DNA of 12,331 nucleotides from Acidimicrobiales bacterium (GTDB taxonomy: Bacteria; Actinomycetota; Acidimicrobiia; Acidimicrobiales; JAKAVM01). The notes under the pieces were generated by a model, which saw only the letters and a program-made list of their open reading frames with translations, had not been told where the DNA came from and ran no database searches. This document shows, piece after piece, positions 6,045-12,331 of this stretch. The position numbers and the translations under genes were made by a program. The DNA lies in the NCBI GenBank assembly GCA_027451785.1, contig DAIDIS010000094.1:1-12331 (forward strand), read 5' to 3'. Each line of letters begins with the position of its first letter. Position 1 is the first letter of the stretch.

Positions 6045-7226
6045 ATGCCTGGATCGGTAATTCTCGCAGGGGCTCGCACCCCTATCGGCAAAATGTCTGG
6101 AGCCCTGGCGGGCTTCAGTGGCGCCGAGCTCGGTGGCCTCGCCATCAAGGCCGCTCTCGAGCGGGCAAACGTCTCACCGGATCAAGTCGATTACGTTTTC
6201 ATGGGCCAGGTCATCCAAGCAGGAGCAGGCCAGATCACTGCTCGACAGGCAGCCGTCAAGGCCGGTATCCCTATGAGCATCCCATCGACGACCATCAACA
6301 AGGTGTGTCTCTCGGGCCTGAACGCGATATTCCTTGCCGACCAGCTGATCGCATCCGGACAAGCTGAGATCGTGGTCGCCGGCGGGATGGAGTCCATGAC
6401 TAACGCCCCTTACCTCCTGCCGGGAGCTAGGGCAGGTATGCGCCTTGGCGACGGAAAGGTGATCGACTCGATGATGTACGACGCCCTCTACTGCCAGTTC
6501 GACCAGTGCGGCATGGGCGACGCAACGGAAAAGTACAGTTCCCAGGCAGGGATATCCCGCGAGCGCCAAGACCAGATCTCCGCAGCGTCCCACGAGAGGG
6601 CAGCAGCCGCCATCAAAGAAGGACGCTTCGCTGAAGAGATCGTGTCGGTGTCGGTTCCTCAGCGCAAGGGCGACCCGATCATCTTCGAGACCGACGAAGG
6701 AGTTAGGCCCGGTACAACCACCGAGTCGTTGGCATCGCTTCGTCCAGCCTTCGCCAAGGATGGAACCGTAACGGCGGGCAATGCCAGCCAGATTTCCGAC
6801 GGTGGTGCTGCCGTAATCGTTGCCTCCAAGTCTGCCGCCCAGAAGCTCGGTGTCACCCCGTTGGGCGAGTTCGTCGGCTACGGGCAGGTTGCCGGGCCCG
6901 ACGCATCGTTGTTGACCCAGCCATCCAAAGCTGCACTGGCTGCGCTCAAGCAAGCCGGCAAGTCGGTGGGGGATGTGAAGCTCTTTGAAATCAACGAGGC
7001 ATTTGCAGCCGTCTCGGCTGCTTCGATGGACGAGTTGGGAATCTCCGACGAAATCTGCAACGTAAATGGTGGAGCGATTGCTCTTGGCCACCCGGTCGGA
7101 ATGTCCGGAGCTCGCCTAGCACTCACATTGCTCCTGGAGTTGCGCCGCAGAGGCGGCGGTCTCGGCGTCGCCTCACTTTGCGGTGGAGGCGGCCAGGGTG
7201 ACGGCCTAGCCGTTCAGGTCGGCTAA
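6045..7226 (+). CDS. Acetyl-CoA C-acetyltransferase (thiolase)
   Basis: Biosynthetic/degradative type II thiolase of 393 residues, full length. It condenses two acetyl-CoA into acetoacetyl-CoA or runs in reverse. Visible active-site elements are the nucleophile Cys88 in NKVCLSGLNA, NEAFAAV in the C-terminal half, His349 in GGAIALGHPVGMSGAR and the second catalytic Cys379 in SLCGGGGQG. The start is ATG at 6045: GGGAGGG lies 7 bases upstream and the protein then begins MPGSVILAGARTPIGK, the family's usual N-terminus; a longer reading frame upstream has no support. It faces away from the ccr operon. With a reductase, a dehydratase and Ccr it would supply the C4 branch of the ethylmalonyl-CoA pathway; those middle enzymes are not in this window. 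It ends convergently with recR. Confidence 0.94.
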   Translation: MPGSVILAGARTPIGKMSGALAGFSGAELGGLAIKAALERANVSPDQVDYVFMGQVIQAGAGQITARQAAVKAGIPMSIPSTTINKVCLSGLNAIFLADQLIASGQAEIVVAGGMESMTNAPYLLPGARAGMRLGDGKVIDSMMYDALYCQFDQCGMGDATEKYSSQAGISRERQDQISAASHERAAAAIKEGRFAEEIVSVSVPQRKGDPIIFETDEGVRPGTTTESLASLRPAFAKDGTVTAGNASQISDGGAAVIVASKSAAQKLGVTPLGEFVGYGQVAGPDASLLTQPSKAALAALKQAGKSVGDVKLFEINEAFAAVSAASMDELGISDEICNVNGGAIALGHPVGMSGARLALTLLLELRRRGGGLGVASLCGGGGQGDGLAVQVG

Positions 7227-7364
7227 CAGGCGAGGCAATCGCAATCTACCGGCACCAACCTGCGGGTCTCACCTACTGGGTCAACCGGCCCAAAGTAGGG
7301 TCCCAAGGTGTGGGGCCTGCCCGATCAAGCCATTGGCCATCTCATTGAGAACTCAAGGGCGTCG
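7227..7364. other. Convergent gap between thiolase and recR
   Basis: No gene seen. An imperfect hairpin is possible (CCTACTGGG at 7272-7280 with CCC and AGTAGG at 7289-7299, two unpaired A), and CAAGGGCG (7354-7361) pairs with CGCCCTTG (7384-7391) across the recR stop. Neither has a T run, so termination by them is only a guess. Confidence 0.3.
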
Positions 7365-7970
7365 CTATGCGTCAAGCTGGCGGCGCCCTTGTAATGCACG
7401 GCCAAGAGTTATCTCGTCGGCATAGTCGAGGTCGCCCCCTACGGGCAGCCCACTGGCAATCCGTGTTACCCGAACTCCAAGAGGAGCTAACACCCGGGAG
7501 ATATACATTGCCGTTGTCTCGCCTTCGAGGTTGGGGTTGGTGGCGACGATGGTCTCGGTGACGCCATATTCCTTCACTCGCTCAATCAGCTCCCGAATAC
7601 GGACCTGGTCCGGGCCTATCCCGTCAATTGGACTGATTACACCCTGCAGAACGTGGTAGCGACCTTTGAACTCTCCGGTCCTTTCAATCGCCACAACGTC
7701 CCTCGGCTCTTCGACCACGCAGATCATATGGGGATCCCGGGAAGCGTCTGAGCAGATATGGCAGGACTCCGAGTCGGAGACATTGAAGCAGGTCGAGCAG
7801 ATGACAACCTTCTCGGTAAGTTCAACTAAGACGCCCGCAAGCCTGAGGCACTCTTCCTTCGGCGACTTCAATAAGTGGAATGTAATCCGTTGGGCCGACT
7901 TCGGACCGACTCCAGGTAGGCGCCCAAGTTCGTCAATCAAGTCTTGGACCGGACCAGCAAAAAGGCTCAC
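7365..7970 (-). CDS. recR: Recombination mediator protein RecR
   Basis: RecR acts with RecO (and RecF) to load RecA on single-stranded DNA during gap repair. At 201 residues it is full length. Seen in order: helix-hairpin-helix (about 11-31, LGRLPGVGPKSAQRI), a four-cysteine zinc finger (C58, C61, C70, C73), a Toprim domain (about 81-175, with VVEEPRDV and ATNPNLEGE), and the C-terminal GLPVGGDLDYADEITLGRAL segment. It starts with GTG overlapping the dnaX stop as GTGA, so translation is likely coupled; a GAGGGG inside the dnaX end acts as ribosome site. In most bacteria ebfC/ybaB sits between dnaX and recR; here there is no room for it. Confidence 0.97.
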   Translation of the reverse strand: MSLFAGPVQDLIDELGRLPGVGPKSAQRITFHLLKSPKEECLRLAGVLVELTEKVVICSTCFNVSDSESCHICSDASRDPHMICVVEEPRDVVAIERTGEFKGRYHVLQGVISPIDGIGPDQVRIRELIERVKEYGVTETIVATNPNLEGETTAMYISRVLAPLGVRVTRIASGLPVGGDLDYADEITLGRALQGRRQLDA

Positions 7971-10036
7971 CTGCCCCCCTCAACACTCTCGTCAACCTCA
8001 CTCGCACCAGGGAAAACCTTCATTACGAGATTGGTGGCCTTTTCCAGTTGGTCGCCCTCCGAAATCAACTCGTCTGCCTCAATTTCGGTAACCGAGTCCG
8101 AAATGGGGGTAGCCCTTAGGACTCTCGGATCGGAAGCCGATATTGACTCCGCGCCGGATCCGGAATCGGGGCCGACGGCCAGACCGGTCGCCTCGTCGGC
8201 ATTTGGCGCAGGTTTCCGGCTGAATCCCTCGCCACTTAGCGAGTCTGGAGCCTTCGACAAGAGGCTCGGGCCATCCGAGGTGAGCTCTTTCGAGCTTGGG
8301 TCTTGATCTACAACGAGCTTGAGGGTGATCTTGGCGCCGAAGTGCCTTGAAATTGCTGCCTGAACTTCACCGGCAAGTTCCTCACAGAAGGATCTATGAA
8401 CTTCGTTAGGCAATGCGAACGTTGCCACGGGTCCTTCCATTGCAACAAATCGGCCCGCTTTGAATCTGGAGCGATGCTTGGTTTGGAGGCTTGCCAGGAT
8501 GCTTTCCCCCCAAGCCAAAGTCATCTCGTCCCGGTCGGGTAGTTTCCCATGAACGGCTGTACCTTCAGGGCCACCAACATTCCCGGCAACGTCGGCGCTC
8601 TGACCCGGCACGCCTAACGCGGGTCCGCTTGTCCGTACTCCTCCAGCGGGTCCGCTTCCCGGCTCGTCCCCTACAGGACCACCTACCCGCCCTTCGACTT
8701 CACCTTGTCCAGAGGGACGTATGGCGCTTTGCCCGGAACCTTTTTGTTGTACACGTCCGTCTCCGTATAGCGAATGGATATCCGGGGACGGCCTCCCGCG
8801 CCCGGCAGCCGGAATTGAGATTGGGATAGAAGGCGGAGAGCCTGCCGCTCTCGTACTCAGGGCTTGAAGTTGCTGCGAAAGATCCTCGATGGTCTTTTCG
8901 AGCTTCGCTACACGCTGAACGAGCTCTGGAGATGGCCCAGCCGACTTTCCCATCGACTCCTCAGGTGCGGTTATTTTCAATACCGCGACTTCGAAATCCA
9001 CCCTCGGGTCCACGCTGTCGCGCATCTCGACTTGGCAGCGGCCAAGTATTTCCATGGCCCTTACCATCGCACCAAGGCTTGCTCGGGCACGATCGCCATC
9101 CGGGGCGCTTCCGCCTCCCGTAGCCGAACTCTGAGATTGGGACGCAGCCTTTCGCTCCGGCGCTATGGACTCAAGAAAGCGGTCCCTGATCTCGGCGATC
9201 AGTTGGCTCGCAACCACTCTTAGGTCTCTGCCGGAAGAGGCGATTGCGGCGACTTTGGCAAGAGCTTCCCTTGAGTCGCTCCCAAATAAGGCGTCGGCAA
9301 GCTCAGCGACAGTGTCCGATAGGTCCGAAACGTCGACGACCTCGCCCAAAACCGCCAACCGGTCAAGAGCCGAAAGGGTATCCCTGGCGGATCCCCGGCC
9401 TGACATGATTGCGGCCCTAACCTGCTCGGCGCTCACGTCCAATCCGGCGTCCTGGTTCACTTTCTCGACCAAGCTCTCCAGGTGAGATTGGTCAATCAAC
9501 CGGAGGGCGAAGTGCTGTGTCCGGGAAATGATTGTAGGGAGAACCTTCTGCGGGTCGGTCGTTGCGAGAACGAAGACTACGTGGGCAGGTGGCTCCTCAA
9601 GCGTCTTCAAAAGAGCGTTAGACGCTCCTGGCGAAAGCATGTGGACCTCGTCAATGATGTAGACCTTCCACCTTCCCGGCGTCGACAGTGCGGCCCGGGA
9701 AACAAGATCCCTCATGGCGTCCACGCCGTTGTTGGAAGCCGCGTCCAGCTCATGCACGTCCAAAGAGCTGCCGTTGGCGACCGCAATGCAGGAATCGCAG
9801 ACCCCACAAGGCTCACCGTCCGGATGGAGGTTTTCGCAGTTGAGCGCCTTGGCGAGAATCCGAGCAGTCGAGGTCTTCCCCGTTCCTCTGGGCCCGCTGA
9901 AGAGATAGGCGTGGCCAACCCTTCCGGAGCTGACTGCGTTTTTCAGCGCAGTCGTAACGTGCTCTTGGCCCAAGACCTCCCCGAATGTGCCGGGACGGAA
10001 TCTCCTGTAAAGGGACTGGTACTGGACGTCGCTCAT
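7967..10036 (-). CDS. dnaX: DNA polymerase III subunit gamma/tau
   Basis: Clamp-loader ATPase subunit of the replicative polymerase, 689 residues. The AAA+ module has Walker A GPRGTGKT (48-55), a zinc-binding set C67/C77/C80/C83, Walker B IIDE with DEVH (127-132), the SRT segment (171-173, arginine-finger region) and sensor 2 in GSARDTLSALDR. Clamp-loader domain III follows to about 360. A Gly/Pro/Ser-rich low-complexity linker spans about 400-495, then a conserved tau-type domain (about 503-578, LAWGESILASLQTKHRSRFKAG onward) and an acidic tail ending in VMKVFPGASEVDE, similar to other actinobacterial DnaX. The ATG at 10036 gives the family N-terminus but has no near Shine-Dalgarno (AAAGG is 16 bases away), suggesting coupling to the DUF4349 gene ending 27 bases upstream. 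It overlaps recR by 4 bases. Confidence 0.97.
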   Translation of the reverse strand: MSDVQYQSLYRRFRPGTFGEVLGQEHVTTALKNAVSSGRVGHAYLFSGPRGTGKTSTARILAKALNCENLHPDGEPCGVCDSCIAVANGSSLDVHELDAASNNGVDAMRDLVSRAALSTPGRWKVYIIDEVHMLSPGASNALLKTLEEPPAHVVFVLATTDPQKVLPTIISRTQHFALRLIDQSHLESLVEKVNQDAGLDVSAEQVRAAIMSGRGSARDTLSALDRLAVLGEVVDVSDLSDTVAELADALFGSDSREALAKVAAIASSGRDLRVVASQLIAEIRDRFLESIAPERKAASQSQSSATGGGSAPDGDRARASLGAMVRAMEILGRCQVEMRDSVDPRVDFEVAVLKITAPEESMGKSAGPSPELVQRVAKLEKTIEDLSQQLQALSTRAAGSPPSIPISIPAAGRGRPSPDIHSLYGDGRVQQKGSGQSAIRPSGQGEVEGRVGGPVGDEPGSGPAGGVRTSGPALGVPGQSADVAGNVGGPEGTAVHGKLPDRDEMTLAWGESILASLQTKHRSRFKAGRFVAMEGPVATFALPNEVHRSFCEELAGEVQAAISRHFGAKITLKLVVDQDPSSKELTSDGPSLLSKAPDSLSGEGFSRKPAPNADEATGLAVGPDSGSGAESISASDPRVLRATPISDSVTEIEADELISEGDQLEKATNLVMKVFPGASEVDESVEGGR

Positions 10037-10063
10037 CGCAAAGACGAGCTTACCTTTCGTGGA

Positions 10064-11263
10064 CTAGATCATCTTCCGCCTCACCCGGGTCACGATCGGC
10101 CTGTAGGCCACGAGGATCAATAGCACGACCAGGGCTACAAACAGCAAAGACCCGCTTATCCCCAAGACCCACTGAACAGCGGAAACGAACCCATGCCCTG
10201 CTTGATGCCAGGACTTCGACCAAGCAGATGGGGCAGGAGCGTGGCTCTGGGGAAGACCATCGGGTCCAGGTATCCCGACCGAGACCGTGATGGTCGAGTA
10301 CGCAGTCGATACGTTGAGCAATGCCTGCTCGCCTTCCAACTGCTTGATCTGGGACTGAATCGAGTCGATCTGATTCTGCACCGAAAGGACGTCGCCTATG
10401 CCCGTGGCCTGCGAGAGGATCTTCTCGTATTGAGCGAGGCTGTCCTGTAGCGCTTGAATTTGGTCTCCCAAGTTGTTGATCTGGCCAGTCTGGTCAACAG
10501 CCTGGGTATTCTCTGAGTCAACCTTCCCAATCTTGCCTAGATCGGAAAGCGCCATGTCGAAGTCGGCCACCGGAACCTGGATAGTTACCTGCCCGTTCGG
10601 AGTTCCCCCGGCAAGCTGGGTTTGGGACTGGGTCACGTAACCGCCCATACCCTCGGCAAGGGAGGTTATCTCGTTCACCGAGCCCTGGAAGGCGCCACGC
10701 TGGACTGTGAGTTGGACTGAGCCGGTCTTTTGGATCTTCTCTCCATTGACTGCGGCCGCGCCCGGAACTGTCGCCGACGTGCTCGGGGCTGGGGTACTCG
10801 CCGAGCTGCTGTTGAGGTTCGTGTTGCCCGACGCAGACCCGATCCCTCCCCTAAATGGACCCATTCGTGGGCCGTTCGAGGCATAAGCCGGGGAGTTGCT
10901 GAAACTCGAAGCAGGCGGGTGCACCAGACCTACACTGCCCGTGGCGGATGTAACTTTTGAGTCCCGCGAACCTTGACTCATGTCCCAGCCCAAGACGGCA
11001 ATGGTGACGAGAATCAGAACCGCCGCAACGGAGCCAAGCTTCCCGGCAATGCTCTTTGGAACGAGTCTCTGCGTCCGTCTCCTGCGCAATGACACGCCGG
11101 CACCCTCGACAGCGCCACCATCAAGCGCATTTCCCATTGCGCTCTCGTCCGGGGCCACTACTACCCGGGAAATTGTTGCGGCACCATCGAGCGGCACCTC
11201 GATTTCGCCCGCCCACATATCCATCAATGCGTAAAGCCGCTCATCTTCCAAAAGTGTCACCAC
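10064..11263 (-). CDS. DUF4349 membrane protein, downstream partner of the ECF sigma factor
   Basis: Two-pass membrane protein of about 399 residues. The N-terminal part (1-70) is predicted cytoplasmic and not part of DUF4349: it begins with LLEDERLYALMDMWAGEIEVPL, has no zinc-binding HxxxCxxC, and ends in a basic RRRRTQR cluster. Membrane helix 1 is about 74-93. A long Ser/Asn/Pro-rich extracytoplasmic spacer (about 95-175) leads to the DUF4349 domain (about 176-388), which includes a coiled coil (about 262-315) and a terminal membrane helix (about 366-387) with a basic tail. I prefer GTG at 11263, with GGAGAGG 6 bases upstream; this overlaps the end of the sigma gene by 23 bases. An ATG at 11284 is also open. 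The position directly after an ECF sigma gene suggests an anti-sigma or signal-sensing role, which is inference. Confidence 0.8.
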   Translation of the reverse strand: MVTLLEDERLYALMDMWAGEIEVPLDGAATISRVVVAPDESAMGNALDGGAVEGAGVSLRRRRTQRLVPKSIAGKLGSVAAVLILVTIAVLGWDMSQGSRDSKVTSATGSVGLVHPPASSFSNSPAYASNGPRMGPFRGGIGSASGNTNLNSSSASTPAPSTSATVPGAAAVNGEKIQKTGSVQLTVQRGAFQGSVNEITSLAEGMGGYVTQSQTQLAGGTPNGQVTIQVPVADFDMALSDLGKIGKVDSENTQAVDQTGQINNLGDQIQALQDSLAQYEKILSQATGIGDVLSVQNQIDSIQSQIKQLEGEQALLNVSTAYSTITVSVGIPGPDGLPQSHAPAPSAWSKSWHQAGHGFVSAVQWVLGISGSLLFVALVVLLILVAYRPIVTRVRRKMI

Positions 11264-11840
11264 GCACCACCTCTCCATCCCCATTGCCTCCCGAAAGCCA
11301 TTCGGAGGCCAAACCCTGCAGCTTCTGATGCGATGAGAGCTTCTTGCGGGCTTCGTGTAGCCGGGACTTCACCGTGCCGGGCCTTCGCTTGATCGCAACC
11401 GAAATCTCTTTCTCGCTCAGACCCGAGTAGTACTTGAGAACGAACGCGGTTCTCAGATCCTCGCTAAGAGAGCCGACCGCCTCCGATATCACCGAAGCCA
11501 ATTCGCTCCGGTAGGCCGCTTCACCAGGATCCAATCCGGGAGAGGGTAAGTCATCGAAATCAGGCGCAAACAGTCCTTCTTTGCGCCTGGCAGCGGACTT
11601 AGCCCTGGAAAGGCAGGAGTTCACGACCACCCGATACAACCAGGGCTTGATCGAAGGTGTACCGCCAAGTGAGTCCCTGAAGCGCCAAACTCTAAGAAAA
11701 GCCTCTTGGACCGCCTCTTCGGCATCCTGCCTATTCCCCAGGATCATGAAAGCAGTCTTGTAGGCCGACGGGTAGTAATCATCCAGCCAGGCCTCGATGT
11801 CTGAGTCACTCGTTTCCATTCGACCTCTTGTTCCTGCCAT
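11241..11840 (-). CDS. ECF-type RNA polymerase sigma factor
   Basis: Sigma-70 family group 4 factor, about 199 residues. Region 2 (about 20-88) contains the YYPSAYKTAFMILGNRQDAEEAVQEAF core-binding helix and the VWRFRDSL and WLYRVVVNSCLSRAK promoter-melting part. Region 4 (about 120-170) contains LRTAFVLKYYSGLSEKEISVAI and the recognition helix GTVKSRLHEARKKL. There is no region 3, as expected. Start choice: ATG at 11840 has GGGAG 8 bases upstream; ATG at 11855 has no ribosome site, and ATG at 11819 also has AGAGG, so the first 7-12 residues are uncertain. The gene overlaps the DUF4349 membrane protein gene, forming a probable sigma/regulator pair. A possible self-recognised promoter lies upstream. 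The subgroup cannot be told from sequence alone. Confidence 0.93.
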   Translation of the reverse strand: MAGTRGRMETSDSDIEAWLDDYYPSAYKTAFMILGNRQDAEEAVQEAFLRVWRFRDSLGGTPSIKPWLYRVVVNSCLSRAKSAARRKEGLFAPDFDDLPSPGLDPGEAAYRSELASVISEAVGSLSEDLRTAFVLKYYSGLSEKEISVAIKRRPGTVKSRLHEARKKLSSHQKLQGLASEWLSGGNGDGEVVRGDTFGR

Positions 11841-11882
11841 CAGGAATTCTCCCATTGGCTCAACAATTGCCCTCCGCCGTTA

Positions 11883-11909
11883 ATTAACTCGCGGGCGCAG
11901 AAAAGGTTC
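11883..11909 (-). promoter_or_regulatory. Candidate ECF-type promoter of the sigma gene
   Basis: Read on the - strand, GAACC (11909-11905) is followed after 16 bases by GTTAAT (11888-11883). This layout resembles ECF promoters (GGAAC/GAACC-type -35, GTT/CGTC-type -10) and lies about 45 bases before the preferred start at 11840. The -10 part sits within the palindrome GTTAATTAAC (11879-11888). It suggests autoregulation but is not proven. Confidence 0.3.
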
Positions 11910-11994
11910 GAAGGAATTTTCACGAAACGACGGGACAGGCGTGAACAACGAAGGCAACGCCGAGCGGCGGAGATAAAAAACCCAGTTCAACCCG

Positions 11995-12118
11995 CCTCTC
12001 TGCGCGAAGGTCAGATTGGCTGCGGCACACGAAGAAATCCGCTGAGAGCTGCTGCCTTCCGGCCCTGACTCGGTTCACGGCACACCGTTGCGCAGGACCC
12101 AACCTTCGCGCAGAAAGG
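11995..12118 (-). ncRNA. ffs: Signal recognition particle RNA (bacterial, small type)
   Basis: The - strand contains the hallmark apical stem: GUCAGGGCCGGAAGGCAGCAGC (around 12047-12068), with GGAA tetraloop closed by GCC/GGC and the UCAGG/AGCAG symmetric internal loop that binds the Ffh M domain. The 5' end (12118 inward, CUGCGCGAAGGUU) pairs without mismatch to the 3' end (GACCUUCGCGCAG), closing a long rod as in 4.5S RNA. Further pairing CUGCG/CGCAG lies inside. Length is about 124 bases by this helix; exact ends may differ by a few. A T6 run (+ strand AAAAAA at 11975-11980) 14 bases past the 3' end may help termination. It lies upstream of the sigma gene and divergent from tRNA-Ser. Confidence 0.93.
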
Positions 12119-12152
12119 CGGAGAACCTTCAAATCAGGATAGCCTTGCAGGC

Positions 12153-12240
<88 letters not shown>

Positions 12241-12246
12241 TTTTTG

Positions 12247-12268
12247 GAGCGGCCCTTCAGGGCCGCTC
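12247..12268 (+). terminator. Intrinsic terminator after tRNA-Ser
   Basis: GAGCGGCCC, TTCA loop, GGGCCGCTC: a perfect 9-bp GC-rich stem immediately downstream of the tRNA, followed by TTGCTTCTT. Placement and structure fit a factor-independent terminator for the tRNA transcript. Confidence 0.85.
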
Positions 12269-12279
12269 TTGCTTCTTCA

Positions 12280-12312
12280 TTGCAGACACTCCGGTGCCGG
12301 TTGCAGACACTC
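12280..12312. repeat. 12-bp direct repeat at the right edge
   Basis: TTGCAGACACTC occurs at 12280-12291 and again at 12301-12312, 21 bases apart, just past the tRNA terminator. It is unlike the surrounding sequence and runs toward the window edge, so its full extent and copy number cannot be seen. It might be the end of a mobile element or integration-related DNA beside a tRNA, or a tandem regulatory site. Confidence 0.5.
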
Positions 12313-12331
12313 AGACGCCTTTCCCCTGCAC

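Noticed and set aside
6174..7091. 305-residue open frame on the - strand
   Set aside because: Lies wholly antisense to the clear thiolase gene; no ribosome site or recognisable domain. A by-product of codon usage.
7354..7391. CAAGGGCG/CGCCCTTG pair as recR terminator
   Set aside because: The stem spans the recR stop codon with a 22-base loop and has no T run on either strand; too weak to call as a terminator.
8580..8840. Gly/Pro-rich repeats in dnaX as a possible insertion
   Set aside because: Low-complexity linkers are usual between the clamp-loader core and the tau domain; the frame is intact on both sides.
9482..10123. 213-residue open frame on the + strand
   Set aside because: Antisense to the conserved ATPase part of dnaX; composition not protein-like.
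11920..12132. 70-residue open frame on the - strand
   Set aside because: Covers the SRP RNA gene, which explains the sequence fully by its paired ends and apical motif.

Overview
This looks like chromosomal DNA of an actinobacterium with moderate GC (mid-50s percent by eye, not computed). The gene content (MtrA/MtrB-like two-component pair next to a GerMN lipoprotein, crotonyl-CoA carboxylase/reductase, DUF4349 membrane protein, frequent GTG/TTG starts, CCA-encoding tRNA) would fit a deep-branching class such as Acidimicrobiia. That placement is inference. I see no phage, transposase gene, CRISPR array or toxin-antitoxin pair; most of the window is core chromosome.

Left part (1-3309). A GerMN-domain lipoprotein (start possibly outside the window) is followed on the + strand by an OmpR/MtrA-type response regulator and its HAMP histidine kinase. 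This resembles a reordered version of the mycobacterial mtrA-mtrB-lpqB envelope-stress module. Convergent to it lies a lone STAS-domain anti-sigma factor antagonist (- strand).

Middle part (3310-7226). A 12-bp perfect inverted repeat separates the STAS gene from a two-gene - strand operon: crotonyl-CoA carboxylase/reductase (ccr) and methylmalonyl/ethylmalonyl-CoA epimerase. Upstream of ccr is a small glutamine-rich 78-residue protein of unknown function. Divergent from it, across a 343-bp intergenic region, is an acetyl-CoA acetyltransferase on the + strand. Thiolase, Ccr and epimerase fit C4/C5 acyl-CoA metabolism (acetoacetyl-CoA formation, crotonyl-CoA to ethylmalonyl-CoA, epimerisation) as in the ethylmalonyl-CoA pathway or extender-unit supply.

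Right part (7365-12331). On the - strand run ffs (SRP RNA), an ECF sigma factor, a DUF4349 membrane protein, dnaX and recR (dnaX/recR overlap GTGA). A tRNA-Ser(GGA) with its own terminator is divergent from ffs. The tRNA-Ser/SRP RNA/dnaX/recR neighbourhood is an old bacterial gene cluster (known from Bacillus subtilis). Here the usual ebfC/ybaB gene between dnaX and recR is absent, and a sigma factor/membrane-protein pair lies between ffs and dnaX. The most interesting lead is that pair: the membrane protein occupies the usual anti-sigma position but carries no recognisable zinc anti-sigma domain.
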